Position numbers and translations under genes: made by a program
Part shown: in pieces, positions 27,503 through 38,684 of the stretch
Layout of the letters: each line of letters opens with the position of its first letter
Numbering within the stretch: the first letter of the stretch is position 1
Assembly (NCBI RefSeq): GCF_009765445.1
Contig: NZ_WHOY01000031.1
Coordinates: 2,192,961 to 2,256,960, forward strand
Direction: 5' to 3'
Origin: Pantoea sp. BAV 3049
Lineage (GTDB): Bacteria; Pseudomonadota; Gammaproteobacteria; Enterobacterales; Enterobacteriaceae
Length of the DNA: 64,000 nucleotides
The notes under the pieces: generated by a model
What the model was told of the DNA's origin: nothing
Databases searched by the model: none
Seen by the model: only the letters and a program-made list of their open reading frames with translations

Positions 27503-28288
27503 TCAGCCAAAGCGCCCGGTAATATAGTCTTCCGTCCGTCGCTGACGTGGGGCAGTAAACAGATCGTCCGTCTCGCCAAACTCCACCACGCTTCCCTGAT
27601 GCATAAATGCCGTATAGTCCGACACCCGCGCCGCCTGCTGCATATTATGCGTGACCAGAATCAGCGTAAAGTGCTGCTTCAGCGTGGACATCAGCTCTTC
27701 AATCACCAGCGTCGAGATCGGATCCAGCGCCGAGGTAGGCTCATCCAGCAGCAAAACTTCCGGTTCGATGGCTATCGCCCGGGCAATCACCAGCCGCTGC
27801 TGCTGGCCGCTGGAGAGCATCAGGGCATTCTGCCACAGGTTATCCTTCACTTCCGCCCACAGCGCCGCCGCACGCAGCGCACGCTCAACCGCTTCATCCA
27901 GCACGCGACGGTCGCGCACGCCCTGCAACCGCAGGCCATACACCACATTTTCATAAATAGTCTTGGGAAAAGGATTGGGCCGTTGAAACACCATCCCCAC
28001 CCTGCGGCGCAACGCGGGGAGATCCTGCGCTGCAGTCAGGATCGACTGCTGATTCAGGTGAATGTCACCCTCAACCCGACAGTCATCAATCAGATCGTTC
28101 ATACGGTTAAAGCAGCGCAGCAGCGTTGACTTACCGCAGCCTGAAGGACCGATCAGCGCTGTGATGCGATGCCGGGGTACCGCCAGATTAATGTTGTTCA
28201 GCGCCTGTTTTGCACCGTACCACAACGAAAGGTTCTCCACCTTCAGTGCGGTTTCCTGCTCGTCGGACATTACCATCCTCTCCGTCAT
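27503..28288 (-). CDS. pstB: Phosphate ABC transporter ATP-binding protein (PstB-like)
   Basis: This 261-residue ABC ATPase has all cassette motifs: Walker [12 protein letters not shown] near residue 45, the Q loop [11 protein letters not shown], Walker [14 protein letters not shown] and the H loop [10 protein letters not shown]. The signature reads LSSGQQQRL rather than LSGGQ. Sequence and the C-terminal [10 protein letters not shown] are PstB-like. The ATG overlaps the stop of pstA (ATGA); a second ATG at 28270 has GGAGAGGAT in front and may be the true start. It energises phosphate uptake by the two permeases upstream; no pstS or phoU is in the operon. Confidence 0.9.
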   Translation of the reverse strand: MTERMVMSDEQETALKVENLSLWYGAKQALNNINLAVPRHRITALIGPSGCGKSTLLRCFNRMNDLIDDCRVEGDIHLNQQSILTAAQDLPALRRRVGMVFQRPNPFPKTIYENVVYGLRLQGVRDRRVLDEAVERALRAAALWAEVKDNLWQNALMLSSGQQQRLVIARAIAIEPEVLLLDEPTSALDPISTLVIEELMSTLKQHFTLILVTHNMQQAARVSDYTAFMHQGSVVEFGETDDLFTAPRQRRTEDYITGRFG

Positions 28289-29934
28289 GAATTCATCAGC
28301 CTCCGGTAACGCTCGCGCAGCCGATGGCGCAGTGCCATCGCCAGCAGGTTCAGCGCCAGAATAATCGTCACCAGCAGCAGCGCCGTGGCAAAGACCAGCG
28401 GGCGATCGGCCTGAGTATTTGGACTCTGGAAGGCCAGATCGTAAATCTGAAAGCCAAGGTGCATAAATTTACGGTCAAGGTGCAGATAAGGAAAGACCGC
28501 ATCCACCGGCAGTTCCGGCACCATTTTCACCACTCCCACCAGCATCAACGGCGCGGTTTCCCCTGCGGCACGGGCTACCGCGAGGATCAGGCCAGTCAGC
28601 ATTGCCGGAATGGCCAGGGGCAGCGTCACGTGCCACAGCGTTTCTGCCTGAGTGGCACCCAGCGCCAGCGATCCCTGGCGTAACGACTTCGGAATACGCG
28701 ACAACCCCTCTTCCGTGGCAACAATCACCACCGGCAATGTCAGCAAAGCCAGAGTCAGCGAGGCCCAAAGCAGGCCCGGCGTGCCAAAAGTCGGGTCCGG
28801 CAGAGAGTCAGCAAAAAACAGTTTGTCCAGGCTTCCACCAACCAGCCAGACAAAGAAGCCCAGGCCAAACACGCCATAAACGATGGAGGGCACCCCGGCA
28901 AGATTCACCACCGCAATCCTCACCAGCCGGGTGATCAGGCCGTTACCGGCATATTCATGCAGCCAGATTGCAGCCACAACGCCCAGCGGCATCACCACTA
29001 CGGACATCAGCAATACCATCAGCACAGTGCCGAAAATGGCAGGGAACACGCCACCATCGCCTGAACTGTCGCCGGGAGAATCACTGACAAAATGCCACAG
29101 CTGATGCAGAAAATGCTGCCACTTCTCGCCCGTACTCATGGCGTTGGGATACCAGGCCGCGAGGATCTGACTTAGAGGCAACTGATGCTGCTGGCCCTGA
29201 GCATCGCGCAGGATCAGCACGGTGCTTTCACTTTCGCTGTTCAGTCCGGACAGTTGATCTGCCTTGCGGGCAAACTGACGCTGGAGCTCAGCACTGTCCG
29301 CCTGATGAATGGATTCGGCCTGAGCCGTGTACTGTTTTGACTGTTGCAGCTGCCGCTGCTGAAGCGCCAGTTGCTCCAGCTCGCTGTTCAGCCGGGCCAT
29401 GCTCACCCGCCGGATGTTGTCCGCCTGTGCCTGACGTTCACGGGTTTGTTTAATGCGCTGCTGCAAAGCCCGCATCATATTGCTGGCAACCAGCGGCTGA
29501 CCATTTTCCAGCAACCCATCAAACCAGCCATAAGCCATACCGCCGCTGCGGCGTTGCAGGGCAATCACCTCGCCCGGCTGTTCGCGACCGGTAATTTCGC
29601 TGTCGATAACGGTATGAAAATCCGCCTCAGAGAAATCACGATTACCGGTTTTAATCAGATATCTTGTGACGTTTTCCGGCAGGTTAGCGGGCAGCTCAGC
29701 TCCACTGGCCACCAACTGCTGACGGGAAACGGTCTGCTGCTGAGCAATCTCACCCAGCAGCTTTGTTGAACCGACGGGCTGCTGCACGGTAAACAGAGTG
29801 ACCGGCTGCGGCCAGAAGTAGCGCAGCCCCTGCCAGCCCAATAGCACTATCAACAGCAGAAAAGCCAGCAAGCTGACAGCCACGGCTCCGGCAGTCAGCC
29901 AGCGCCAGCGATCGTTGTTCCTGACGGCATTCAT
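28285..29934 (-). CDS. pstA: Large phosphate ABC permease (PstA-like)
   Basis: This 549-residue permease is nearly twice the length of E. coli PstA. TM1 lies at about residues 12-34, followed by an extracytoplasmic insert of about 260 residues with a glutamine-rich coiled coil (about 152-230). The permease domain runs from about 297 to 545, with about six helices and the cytoplasmic coupling loop [19 protein letters not shown]. Pseudomonas-type Pst systems have similar long forms. It overlaps pstC by four bases (ATGA) and pstB by four. In the family it forms a heterodimer with PstC; the role of the insert is unknown. Confidence 0.88.
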   Translation of the reverse strand: MNAVRNNDRWRWLTAGAVAVSLLAFLLLIVLLGWQGLRYFWPQPVTLFTVQQPVGSTKLLGEIAQQQTVSRQQLVASGAELPANLPENVTRYLIKTGNRDFSEADFHTVIDSEITGREQPGEVIALQRRSGGMAYGWFDGLLENGQPLVASNMMRALQQRIKQTRERQAQADNIRRVSMARLNSELEQLALQQRQLQQSKQYTAQAESIHQADSAELQRQFARKADQLSGLNSESESTVLILRDAQGQQHQLPLSQILAAWYPNAMSTGEKWQHFLHQLWHFVSDSPGDSSGDGGVFPAIFGTVLMVLLMSVVVMPLGVVAAIWLHEYAGNGLITRLVRIAVVNLAGVPSIVYGVFGLGFFVWLVGGSLDKLFFADSLPDPTFGTPGLLWASLTLALLTLPVVIVATEEGLSRIPKSLRQGSLALGATQAETLWHVTLPLAIPAMLTGLILAVARAAGETAPLMLVGVVKMVPELPVDAVFPYLHLDRKFMHLGFQIYDLAFQSPNTQADRPLVFATALLLVTIILALNLLAMALRHRLRERYRRLMNS

Positions 29935-32069
29935 CCCTGAACCTCCTGCTGCCCGTATCGCTGCCGCAGACGCTGGCGGACCAGCTCGGCCAGCGTGTTC
30001 ACCACCAGCGTAAACACCAGCAGCACCAGAGCACTGAGGAACAGGATGCGGTAGTGAGCACTTCCTGCTGCCGCCTCTGGCATCTCAATCGCCACATTGG
30101 CAGCCAGGCTTCGCACGCCCTGAAGCAAACCGCCTTCCGTCACCGGCGTGTTACCGGTCGCCATCAGCACAATCATGGTTTCGCCCAGCGCACGGCCAAA
30201 ACCAATCATCAGTGCGGCAAAAATCCCTGCGGAAGCTCCAGGCAGTACCACGCGAGTGAGCGTTTGCCAGGGCGTGGCACCCAGCGCCAGCGAGCCTTGC
30301 CCCAGTGAGGCAGGCACGCTGAAGATGGCATCTTCCGCGAGGGTGAAAACCAGCGGCACCAGCGCAAAGCCCATCGCTACCCCGGCGATCAACAGGTTAC
30401 GCTGCTGATAGCCTCCGCTCAGCCTGTCTGCCAGCCCCTGACCAAACAGGCTGTGTTCCAGCAGCGGGATCAACCATAAGCTCAGCCCTCCGGCCAGTAG
30501 CAAAAGCGGCAGCAGAATCCAGCTTTCACGCCCTTCGCCGCACAGCCGCTTGCGCCATTTCAGCGGCAGCTTCAGGGATGCCCAGCCACACAGCAGAAGA
30601 GTGGCGGCCAGGATCAGCGGCAGTAAAAGCACGCCAGGCAGCCGATCCGCCAGCTGCGGTGCCAGCCAGAGCCCGGCAATCAGCCCTATCACCACGCTGG
30701 GCAGCGCGCCCATCATTTCAATCGCGGGTTTGACCCAGCGGCGCAGCCCCGGCGACATAAACCAGGCCGTGTACATCGCGGCAGCCAGCGCCAGTGGCGT
30801 GGCAAAAAGCATCGCCAGACCCGCAGCTTTTAGCGTCCCCACCACCACAGGCACCAGGCTGTACTTACCCTGATAGTCATCGTTGGCGGCAGTGGACTGC
30901 CAGACATAGTCTGGCTGAGGGTAGTTTTCATACCAGACTTTTTGCAGCAGATTACGCCAGCTGATATCCGGCCACGGATTTGACAAATTATAATGCTGCC
31001 AGCGTCCTGCGCGCTCCACCAGCAGCCCATCGCCGCGCGGTGCAAAGACCGCGTTGAGTACGCCTGGCGCCAGCTGGCGGGAAAAAATAACGCCGTCCTG
31101 CTTACTGGCAAACAACGCCAGTTCACCGTCAGGGCTGAGGGTGGCAAAGACCCGGCGATGTGCCTCAGTAAACAGTCGGGAACGGACATCCGCACCGGTA
31201 AAATAGCGAATGAATTTCAGATGTGGGCCGGTTTCACTGGCGATATCAAACCACTGAGACACGCCTTTATCATCGCCAATCAACAGAGAACTCCCGCCAC
31301 TGAGCAGGGAAATGGAGCGAGGCGGCTGCGATAATGTATGCGTATCGCGCAGGACCAGACCGTTGCTGGTCAGACGCCACACCCGCAGAATATTGCCGGA
31401 AAGACCGAACAACAGGCGACCATCCGGGGCCAGCAGCAGCTGGCTGAGATCCTTTACTGGCAGGCCAAGGCTGAGAGTCGGTTGTCCGTGCTGCAGCCGT
31501 GAAACCGTCACCTGCATAGCGCTGGCCTGCGCAACCAGCCAGTTATCCTCATCCGGATGGGCCAGGCTGACCAGCTTCGCGGCGGGATCAGAAACCGTCA
31601 GCGGCCGATCGCCAAGCGGAAACTTCCAGCGCGGCTCTTTACCCGTCTGGCTGAAATCCGCGGTCACCAGCACCAGCCCGGCAGCGCTTTTCAGCAACAC
31701 GCTGCTATTATCTGATGTGGAGTAAGCGCTGACTTCCCCATGCGCCAGGGGGAAAGGAGCAGAAGGCGGCTGCGCGTCCAGCGGAATAAAACTCCCCTGG
31801 CCCTGATTGTCGATACGCCATCCCCACTGCTGCTTTGGGTCAATGCCAATCGCCACGGCTGGCCGGGTCTGCCATAACGCAATCTCATTATTGCTGCTGA
31901 TCGAGGGTGAAGCGAACAGCGGCACCACCACCCACACCAGCCAGACAAACAGCAACAGCATCACCAGCAGGATTGCCAGCCCGCAAGCCATCACCAGACG
32001 ACGGGTGAGCCGGTCAGTAAACTGACGGCGCCGATCGTTAAATTGTGCGGGGATGGGGTTTGGGGTCAT
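29931..32069 (-). CDS. pstC: Large phosphate ABC permease (PstC-like)
   Basis: This 712-residue permease, counted from the ATG at 32069, is much larger than E. coli PstC (about 319). After TM1 (about residues 25-50) comes an extracytoplasmic domain of roughly 350 residues with repeated strand-rich segments resembling a beta-propeller (LTVSDPAAKLVSLA, LRVWRLTSNGLVL). The permease domain then begins near residue 410, with the coupling loop [20 protein letters not shown]. The frame extends 40 codons upstream through low-quality sequence across the palindrome region; the ATG at 32069 gives the sensible TM topology. It is the first gene of pstC-pstA-pstB, divergent from ppk. Confidence 0.86.
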   Translation of the reverse strand: MTPNPIPAQFNDRRRQFTDRLTRRLVMACGLAILLVMLLLFVWLVWVVVPLFASPSISSNNEIALWQTRPAVAIGIDPKQQWGWRIDNQGQGSFIPLDAQPPSAPFPLAHGEVSAYSTSDNSSVLLKSAAGLVLVTADFSQTGKEPRWKFPLGDRPLTVSDPAAKLVSLAHPDEDNWLVAQASAMQVTVSRLQHGQPTLSLGLPVKDLSQLLLAPDGRLLFGLSGNILRVWRLTSNGLVLRDTHTLSQPPRSISLLSGGSSLLIGDDKGVSQWFDIASETGPHLKFIRYFTGADVRSRLFTEAHRRVFATLSPDGELALFASKQDGVIFSRQLAPGVLNAVFAPRGDGLLVERAGRWQHYNLSNPWPDISWRNLLQKVWYENYPQPDYVWQSTAANDDYQGKYSLVPVVVGTLKAAGLAMLFATPLALAAAMYTAWFMSPGLRRWVKPAIEMMGALPSVVIGLIAGLWLAPQLADRLPGVLLLPLILAATLLLCGWASLKLPLKWRKRLCGEGRESWILLPLLLLAGGLSLWLIPLLEHSLFGQGLADRLSGGYQQRNLLIAGVAMGFALVPLVFTLAEDAIFSVPASLGQGSLALGATPWQTLTRVVLPGASAGIFAALMIGFGRALGETMIVLMATGNTPVTEGGLLQGVRSLAANVAIEMPEAAAGSAHYRILFLSALVLLVFTLVVNTLAELVRQRLRQRYGQQEVQG

Positions 32070-32138
32070 GCTTTTTATCGTTTTCCGGTGTGCTGAGAAG
32101 TCGCTATGTTGCCCGTATGTGGTTAATAAGACAATCAA

Positions 32139-32156
32139 CAATGTCCGTGGACATTG
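32139..32156. promoter_or_regulatory. Perfect 18-bp palindrome between pstC and ppk
   Basis: CAATGTCC-GT-GGACATTG, 8-bp arms with a 2-base centre, 70 bp upstream of pstC and 73 bp upstream of ppk. It looks like a dimeric operator. A weak Pho-box-like pair, CTGCCAT-ACTC-TCGCCAT (7-4-7 spacing), follows at 32157-32174. Neither is assigned to a known regulator. Confidence 0.6.
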
Positions 32157-32228
32157 CTGCCATACTCTCGCCATAATGCTACGGGACAATGACCGGTTTC
32201 GGGCAGGATCTGCTTAAACGGAGTAAAA

Positions 32229-34289
32229 ATGGGTCAGGAAAAGCTGTATATCGAGAAAGAGTTAAGCTGGTTATCGTTCAATGAACGAGTTTTACAGGAA
32301 GCAGCGGACAAAACGAACCCGCTGATTGAGCGTATGCGCTTTCTGGGTATCTACTCCAATAATCTGGAAGAATTCTACAAAGTCCGCTTCGCGGATCTGA
32401 AGCGCCGCATTCTGATTGGCGAAGAGCAGGGTTCCCCCAATACACCGCGCCATCTGTTAAATAAAATCCAGACTCGCGTACTGAAAGCTGACCAGGAATT
32501 TGACAGTCTGTACAACGATCTGCTGCTGGAAATGGCGCGCAATCAGATCTTCCTGATTAACGAGCGTCAGCTTTCCCCCAATCAGCAAAGCTGGCTGCGC
32601 CACCACTTCAAACATCACCTCCGTCAGCACATCACCCCGATTCTGATCAATCACGATACCGATTTGATCGAGTTTCTGAAGGATGACTACACCTATCTGG
32701 CAGTAGAAATCATCCGTGGTGATGAGATCAGCTACGCGCTGCTGGAAATTCCTTCGGACAAGGTTCCGCGCTTTGTGAACCTGCCACCGGAGACACCACG
32801 CCGTCGCAAGCCAATGATTTTACTAGATAACATTCTGCGCTACTGCCTGGGGGATATTTTCCGTGGCTTCTTTGATTACGATGCGCTTAACGCCTATTCA
32901 ATGAAGATGACCCGTGACGCAGAATATGATCTGGTCACCGAGATGGAATCCAGCCTGCTGGAGCTGATGTCTTCCAGCCTGAAGCAGCGCCTGACGGCCG
33001 AGCCGGTGCGCTTTGTTTATCAGCGCGATATGCCGGATGCGATGGTGGAGATGCTGAGTAAAAAGCTGAACATCACCAACTATGACTCCATCGTGCCGGG
33101 CGGCCGTTACCATAACTTCAAAGACTTCATCAGCTTCCCGAACGTCGGCAAAGCCAACCTGGTCAACAAGCCGCTGCCGCAGCTGCGCCACATCTGGTTC
33201 GACCGCTTCCGTAATGGTTTTGATGCCATCCGTAATCGCGACGTGCTGCTCTATTATCCGTACCACACTTTTGAGCACGTGCTTGAGCTGCTTCGTCAGG
33301 CTTCGTTTGACCCGGCTGTGCTGGCGATCAAAATCAACATTTACCGCGTGGCGAAGAACTCCCGCATTATCGATGCGATGATCCATGCGGCCTACAACGG
33401 CAAGAAAGTCACCGTAGTGGTGGAGCTGCAGGCCCGCTTCGATGAAGAAGCGAATATTCACTGGGCGAAACGGCTGACCGAAGCGGGTGTGCACGTTATC
33501 TTCTCCGCGCCCGGGCTGAAAATTCACGCCAAGCTGTTCCTGATTTCGCGACGTGAGAACGGCGAAATTGCCCGTTATGCGCATATCGGTACCGGTAACT
33601 TCAACGAGAAAACCGCGCGGATTTACACCGACTATTCGCTGCTGACTGCGGATGCGCGCATCACCAATGAAGTGCGCCGCGTCTTTAACTTCATTGAAAA
33701 CCCTTACCGCCCGGTCAGTTTTGAACACCTGATGGTGTCGCCGCAAAACTCACGTCAGATGCTGTATCAGCTGATCGACAATGAGATTGCCAACGCGCAA
33801 AACGGCGTCCCGGCGGCCATCACGCTGAAGGTGAACAACCTGGTGGACAAAGGGCTGGTCGATCGGCTGTATACCGCCAGCAGCGTCGGCGTGAAGGTCA
33901 ATCTGCTAATTCGTGGCATGTGCTCGCTGATCCCCGACCTGGAAGGTATCAGTGAAAATATCCGCGTGATTAGCATCGTTGACCGCTACCTGGAGCACGA
34001 TCGCGTCTATATTTTTGAAAACGGCGGCGATAAAAAAGTGTTCCTCTCTTCCGCAGACTGGATGACCCGCAATATCGATTACCGTATTGAAGTGGCCGTC
34101 TCAATTCTTGACCCGATTCTGAAACAACGGGTGCTGGATATTATTGGCATCCTGTTGAGTGATACGCTTAAGGCGCGCTACGTAGATAAAGAACTCAGTA
34201 ACCGTTACGTTCCCCGCGGCAACCGCCGTAAGGTCCGCGCGCAGCTGGCTATCTACGATTACATCAAAACTCTGGAGCAACCTGACTAA
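32229..34289 (+). CDS. ppk: Polyphosphate kinase 1
   Basis: This 686-residue membrane-associated kinase polymerises ATP gamma-phosphate into inorganic polyphosphate, reversibly. It starts [25 protein letters not shown], the family N-terminal domain. The autophosphorylated His lies in [20 protein letters not shown] near residue 460, and a second His motif is in [33 protein letters not shown] is near the C-terminus. AAACGGAG precedes the ATG. It lies 6 bp before ppx. In this window it is divergent from a Pst-type phosphate importer, which would supply substrate phosphate. Confidence 0.97.
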   Translation: MGQEKLYIEKELSWLSFNERVLQEAADKTNPLIERMRFLGIYSNNLEEFYKVRFADLKRRILIGEEQGSPNTPRHLLNKIQTRVLKADQEFDSLYNDLLLEMARNQIFLINERQLSPNQQSWLRHHFKHHLRQHITPILINHDTDLIEFLKDDYTYLAVEIIRGDEISYALLEIPSDKVPRFVNLPPETPRRRKPMILLDNILRYCLGDIFRGFFDYDALNAYSMKMTRDAEYDLVTEMESSLLELMSSSLKQRLTAEPVRFVYQRDMPDAMVEMLSKKLNITNYDSIVPGGRYHNFKDFISFPNVGKANLVNKPLPQLRHIWFDRFRNGFDAIRNRDVLLYYPYHTFEHVLELLRQASFDPAVLAIKINIYRVAKNSRIIDAMIHAAYNGKKVTVVVELQARFDEEANIHWAKRLTEAGVHVIFSAPGLKIHAKLFLISRRENGEIARYAHIGTGNFNEKTARIYTDYSLLTADARITNEVRRVFNFIENPYRPVSFEHLMVSPQNSRQMLYQLIDNEIANAQNGVPAAITLKVNNLVDKGLVDRLYTASSVGVKVNLLIRGMCSLIPDLEGISENIRVISIVDRYLEHDRVYIFENGGDKKVFLSSADWMTRNIDYRIEVAVSILDPILKQRVLDIIGILLSDTLKARYVDKELSNRYVPRGNRRKVRAQLAIYDYIKTLEQPD

Positions 34290-34295
34290 CTCACT

Positions 34296-35828
34296 ATGCC
34301 AATATCCCAGAAAAATACCCCCAAACCGCAGGAATTCGCTGCTATCGATTTGGGCTCAAACAGTTTTCACATGGTGATTGCCCGCGTGGTCGATGGTGCC
34401 ATGCAGGTGCTCGGCAGATTGAAACAGCGCGTGCACCTGGCCGATGGCCTGGACCACAATAATGTATTGAGTGAAGAAGCCATCGAGCGCGGGCTGAATT
34501 GCCTGGCGCTGTTCGCAGAGCGTCTGCAGGGTTTCAGCCCGGCCAACGTCACCATCGTGGGCACGCATACCCTGCGCCAGGCCGTTAACGCCGAAGAGTT
34601 TCTGCAGCGCGCGGCCACTGTCATCCCCTACCCGATTGAAGTGATTTCCGGTCATGAAGAAGCGCGCCTGATCTTTATGGGCGTCGAGCACACGCAGCCG
34701 GAGAAAGGCCGCAAGCTGGTGATCGATATCGGTGGCGGTTCTACCGAGATGGTGATTGGCGAGGATTTTGAACCCCGCCTGGTGGAAAGTCGCCGGATGG
34801 GCTGCGTCAGCTTTGCCAATATCTACTTCCCCGGCAAAATGATCAGCAAGGAAAACTTCCGCCGCGCCCGCCTGGCCGCCGCGCAAAAGCTGGAAACCAT
34901 GGCATGGCAGTATCGCCTGATGGGCTGGCAGTATGCGCTTGGCGCTTCCGGCACTATCAAAGCGGCCTGCGAAGTGCTGCTGGCAATGGGTGAGAAGGAA
35001 AAACTGATCACTCCGGAGCGTCTGGAGATGCTTGTTGAAGAGGCGCTCAAATATAAATCCTTTGATTCCCTCAGCCTGCCGGGTCTTTCAGATGAACGCA
35101 AAGCGGTCTTCGTACCGGGTCTGGCCATTATCTGCGGCGTGTTTGACGCGCTGGCTATCCGCGAACTGCGCCTGTCAGATGGTGCGCTGCGTGAAGGGGT
35201 TCTGTATGAGATGGAAGGTCGCTTCCGCCATCAGGATATCCGCAGCCGCACCGCTCAGAGCCTTGCCAATCACTACGCTATCGACAGCGATCAGGCAAAG
35301 CGAGTACTGGAAACCACTGAGCAACTCTACCTGCAGTGGCGCGACCAGAATCCCAGGCAGGCCAATCCGCAGCTTTCAGCGCTGCTGAAGTGGGCGGCGA
35401 TGCTGCATGAAGTGGGACTGACCATCAACCACAGCGGGCTACAGCGCCACTCGTCTTATATCCTGCAAAACACCAATTTGCCGGGCTTTAATCAGGATCA
35501 ACAAACGCTGCTGGCGACGCTGGTACGCTTCCACCGTAAAGCGGTGAAGGTTGATGAAATGCCCCGCCTGACGCTGTTCAAGAAGAAACAGTTTTTGCCG
35601 CTGGTGTTTCTGCTGCGCCTTGGCGCGTTGCTGAATAACCAGCGTCAGGCCACCACCACGCCTTCTTCGCTGAAACTGGAAACCGATGACGGCCACTGGA
35701 CGCTGACGTTTCCCCGCGATTACTTTAGCCAGAACAACCTGGTCCAGTTGGATCTGGAACGTGAACAGAGCTACTGGAAAGAGGTGACCGGCTGGCAGTT
35801 AATGATTCAGGAAGAGCCCGGCGAATGA
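34296..35828 (+). CDS. ppx: Exopolyphosphatase
   Basis: This 510-residue enzyme removes terminal phosphates from polyphosphate and can hydrolyse pppGpp. The N-terminal ASKHA fold shows [17 protein letters not shown] near residue 16, the catalytic region [13 protein letters not shown] near 121, [14 protein letters not shown] near 141 and [11 protein letters not shown] near 209. The C-terminal HD-like domain has [20 protein letters not shown] near 375. It follows ppk at 6 bp and overlaps tehB by four bases (ATGA), making ppk-ppx-tehB one unit. Confidence 0.97.
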   Translation: MPISQKNTPKPQEFAAIDLGSNSFHMVIARVVDGAMQVLGRLKQRVHLADGLDHNNVLSEEAIERGLNCLALFAERLQGFSPANVTIVGTHTLRQAVNAEEFLQRAATVIPYPIEVISGHEEARLIFMGVEHTQPEKGRKLVIDIGGGSTEMVIGEDFEPRLVESRRMGCVSFANIYFPGKMISKENFRRARLAAAQKLETMAWQYRLMGWQYALGASGTIKAACEVLLAMGEKEKLITPERLEMLVEEALKYKSFDSLSLPGLSDERKAVFVPGLAIICGVFDALAIRELRLSDGALREGVLYEMEGRFRHQDIRSRTAQSLANHYAIDSDQAKRVLETTEQLYLQWRDQNPRQANPQLSALLKWAAMLHEVGLTINHSGLQRHSSYILQNTNLPGFNQDQQTLLATLVRFHRKAVKVDEMPRLTLFKKKQFLPLVFLLRLGALLNNQRQATTTPSSLKLETDDGHWTLTFPRDYFSQNNLVQLDLEREQSYWKEVTGWQLMIQEEPGE

Positions 35829-36430
35829 ACAGCAAGGCAGACAGTTATTACACTGAGAAATACCAGCTTACCGCTCCCCACTCCGAAGTGGTGGAAGCAG
35901 TTAGCCTGATGGAGCCCGGTCGGGCGTTAGATTTGGGGTGCGGCAATGGCCGCAACTCCCTGTATCTTAACCTGAAAGGCTTCGACGTCACCGCGTGGGA
36001 TCGCAGTGCGCCGAGCCTGGCAAACCTGAATCAGATCATCACTGGGGAAGGGCTGACCGGGATCCGCACCGCAGAGAAGGATCTCAACGATTTGCGATTT
36101 AACGGAGCTTACGAGCTGGTGATTTCAACCGTCGTAATGATGTTTCTGCAACCGGAAACCATTCCTCAACTGATAGCCGATATGCAGGCCAGTACGGTGC
36201 GTGGGGGCTACAACCTGATTGTGGCGGCCATGGATACCGAAGATTATCCCTGCAACGTCGGCTTCCCGTTCGCGTTCAAATCGGGAGAGCTGAGCGGATA
36301 CTATCGTCGCTGGCATATCCTGAAGTATAACGAGCACGTGGGCCACCTGCACCGTACGGATGAGCACGGCAACCGGATTGCCCTGCGCTTTGCCACCCTG
36401 CTGGCGCAAAAAGAGCAGGTCAAAGATTAG
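35825..36430 (+). CDS. tehB: Tellurite methyltransferase TehB
   Basis: This 201-residue SAM-dependent methyltransferase shows motif [16 protein letters not shown] near residue 36, [10 protein letters not shown] near 57, [17 protein letters not shown] near 99 and [17 protein letters not shown] near 132. These blocks follow E. coli TehB closely along the whole protein. TehB detoxifies tellurite, and probably other chalcogen oxyanions, by methylation. The usual membrane partner TehA is not adjacent. It overlaps ppx by four bases and its last 11 bases overlap the convergent pdeF. A link to polyphosphate stress responses is only an inference from the operon. Confidence 0.9.
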   Translation: MNSKADSYYTEKYQLTAPHSEVVEAVSLMEPGRALDLGCGNGRNSLYLNLKGFDVTAWDRSAPSLANLNQIITGEGLTGIRTAEKDLNDLRFNGAYELVISTVVMMFLQPETIPQLIADMQASTVRGGYNLIVAAMDTEDYPCNVGFPFAFKSGELSGYYRRWHILKYNEHVGHLHRTDEHGNRIALRFATLLAQKEQVKD

Positions 36431-38684
36431 TTGCCGCTTCAGCCTCTGAGGCTGTCCCCCTCTCTTCAATATTGTCAGCCACCGCCTGCAGAGGGCGTGG
36501 CTGGCTGTACAGCGGCCCCTGCAAATAGTCCACCCCCAGACGCCGCAGCAGGTCATCCTCTTCTGCTGACTCCACGCATTTGGCGAGAATTTGCATCTTC
36601 TTCAGCCTGGCGATGACGCAGGTCGACTCGATAATCTGATAATCCAGGCTGTTGTGGATCATGTTTTGCACGAAGCTACCGTCTATTTTCAGCATGTCGA
36701 CCTGCACTTCTTTCAGTCTGGCATAGCTGGCATAGCCGCTGCCAAAGTCGTCAATCGCCACACGGCAACCGAGATTACGTAACTGGGCAATAGAGCGGTT
36801 ACCCCAGCTGTAGTCGGTAAGAATGGGCGACTCTTCCACTTCAAAAATCAGCTGCCAGGCTTCAACATTATGCTCGCGCAGTAACTCTTCCACCTCCCGA
36901 GCCAGCTGCGGGCGGCAAAGGCTCGCCGCAAAGAGATTGATGGAAAAACGCAGCCCTGGCAGAGTTTCCCGATGGGCATCGATGAACGCCAGCGTTTGCG
37001 CCAGCACCCAGCGATCCACATCCCAGTGCAGGCCGAATTCATTGACCACCAGATGCAGCAACCCTGGTTTGACTTTCTCACCCTGACTGTCCTTCATTCT
37101 CAGCAAGATTTCGTAGTAATCATCGCCGCGCACGCCGCAAATTTGTTGCACCATTAGCTCGAAGCCATCGGTTTTCAGCGCCTGTTGAATATCATTCAGC
37201 AGGGAGATTTTTTGCGTCACCAGGCTCTGTACCGGGGAGCTGGAGCTTTGATGCAGGCTTTCCACCACCCCGCTGGTCAGCGAGACTTCAGCCATCCCGC
37301 TCATTTCGCCCAGCAACTCATAAAGATGTAAGACCGGTGGCCGCACGCTGCAGTAGCTCAGGCCCACCTGCGGATGGATCGGTAATCCCTCCCAGCTCAG
37401 GTGGTAATCTTTCAATCGTGCGGCGATGTTTTCAATTCTTTCCAGATGCCCCTCTTCATCCAGTCGCATCACCAGATCGAATCCCGGCAGCTGATAGACG
37501 TCTTCACCGGGTAACAGGTCGGGTTTGAGATGGCTGGCCAGACTGCGCTTGTACTGGATCCTCAGCCGCAGACCATAAGTGCGGCTCAGACGGTCAAGAT
37601 CGGGAATACTCAAAAAACAGAGCGTGGAACGTGGACTTCGTTCCAGAGCAATGCCCAGCGCCCGTAAATTAGGCATGTTCATAACCGGATCGTTTAACGC
37701 GGCGGCTTTTGCCAGAGCCAGGATCTGCCGCTGGCGCGTGCTGATAGCAGACATAATCAGTATCGTCAGGCTGAATACCAGCAGGTTCGCCGACATGACC
37801 GCAAGATGATAAGGATCGGTAACAGCCTGCAGAAAGCGATCGCGCATCTGATAAAGAACCATCAGCAACATCGCCCAACTGAACGAGGTGAACAGATAGC
37901 CAAATCGTACCGCAGCCCATAGCATAACCGGCAGGAGCAGCGGCAAACCATAATCAGTACTCAGCAGGTTCTTTTTCGACCCATCAAACTGCGCCAGCAC
38001 CAGCAACAGAAAAACCACCAGCACAATCCAGAGCAGATATTCCAGATTTTTCACCTCCGGAGAGGCCTGCCGCAGAATGCGATGATAGCCGAGACGAATA
38101 AACCCCGGATTACGCAGGCAGCGGATAAACTGGTAGCAAATCGGCAACATGGTCAGGCACGAAAGCAGCAATGACTGAAGATTGAGCAGCGAATGCAGGG
38201 ACAAAAAATCGCGGGAAAATATCGAGTGGGTCAATGGCAGAAGCCCCATCGATGCCATTAACTGCATGGAAGAAGTGAACAATGCCGGCACCACAAACAC
38301 CAGCCAGAACAGGCGACAGGGGATCAGACGCAAATCCACCAGCTCCACGCTCCAGCGGCGACCCGCCTGTAACCGATAACCCGTCCAGCCGCACAGCAGC
38401 GAACCAACAAATCCACAGACAATAATAAGCGCATGAGGTGGCGCATAACGGTGGAAATAGTACGCTGACAGCCCGAGAATAATGCCAGGAAAAGCCCCCC
38501 AGTCATAAACCAGTAGCATCGCGATCATCATCGCCATCGGCAGGTAAATCAGATAGACGTAACCATCCAGTACCCAGAGCCGCACAGACACCATTGTGGC
38601 AATGGGCATCATTAACAGAGGGAGCAGTAACGCCAATCCCCAGGGATTATTGCAAAAACGGCTAAGCCAGGGTGAGATTTTCAT
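36420..38684 (-). CDS. pdeF: Cyclic-di-GMP phosphodiesterase PdeF (YfgF)
   Basis: This 754-residue inner-membrane protein lies beside ppx as in E. coli. The N-terminal half is a MASE1-type membrane sensor (about eight helices up to residue 320). A GGDEF domain follows that is degenerate: where GGDEF is expected the chain reads YQLPGFDLV. The EAL domain looks active although its motif is EIL (YYEILLRM): [40 protein letters not shown] and QGPLYSQP supply the metal and substrate ligands. It hydrolyses c-di-GMP to pGpG. E. coli YfgF acts under anaerobic conditions and in oxidative stress; a perfect FNR site lies upstream here. The ends of pdeF and tehB overlap. Confidence 0.92.
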   Translation of the reverse strand: MKISPWLSRFCNNPWGLALLLPLLMMPIATMVSVRLWVLDGYVYLIYLPMAMMIAMLLVYDWGAFPGIILGLSAYYFHRYAPPHALIIVCGFVGSLLCGWTGYRLQAGRRWSVELVDLRLIPCRLFWLVFVVPALFTSSMQLMASMGLLPLTHSIFSRDFLSLHSLLNLQSLLLSCLTMLPICYQFIRCLRNPGFIRLGYHRILRQASPEVKNLEYLLWIVLVVFLLLVLAQFDGSKKNLLSTDYGLPLLLPVMLWAAVRFGYLFTSFSWAMLLMVLYQMRDRFLQAVTDPYHLAVMSANLLVFSLTILIMSAISTRQRQILALAKAAALNDPVMNMPNLRALGIALERSPRSTLCFLSIPDLDRLSRTYGLRLRIQYKRSLASHLKPDLLPGEDVYQLPGFDLVMRLDEEGHLERIENIAARLKDYHLSWEGLPIHPQVGLSYCSVRPPVLHLYELLGEMSGMAEVSLTSGVVESLHQSSSSPVQSLVTQKISLLNDIQQALKTDGFELMVQQICGVRGDDYYEILLRMKDSQGEKVKPGLLHLVVNEFGLHWDVDRWVLAQTLAFIDAHRETLPGLRFSINLFAASLCRPQLAREVEELLREHNVEAWQLIFEVEESPILTDYSWGNRSIAQLRNLGCRVAIDDFGSGYASYARLKEVQVDMLKIDGSFVQNMIHNSLDYQIIESTCVIARLKKMQILAKCVESAEEDDLLRRLGVDYLQGPLYSQPRPLQAVADNIEERGTASEAEAATNL

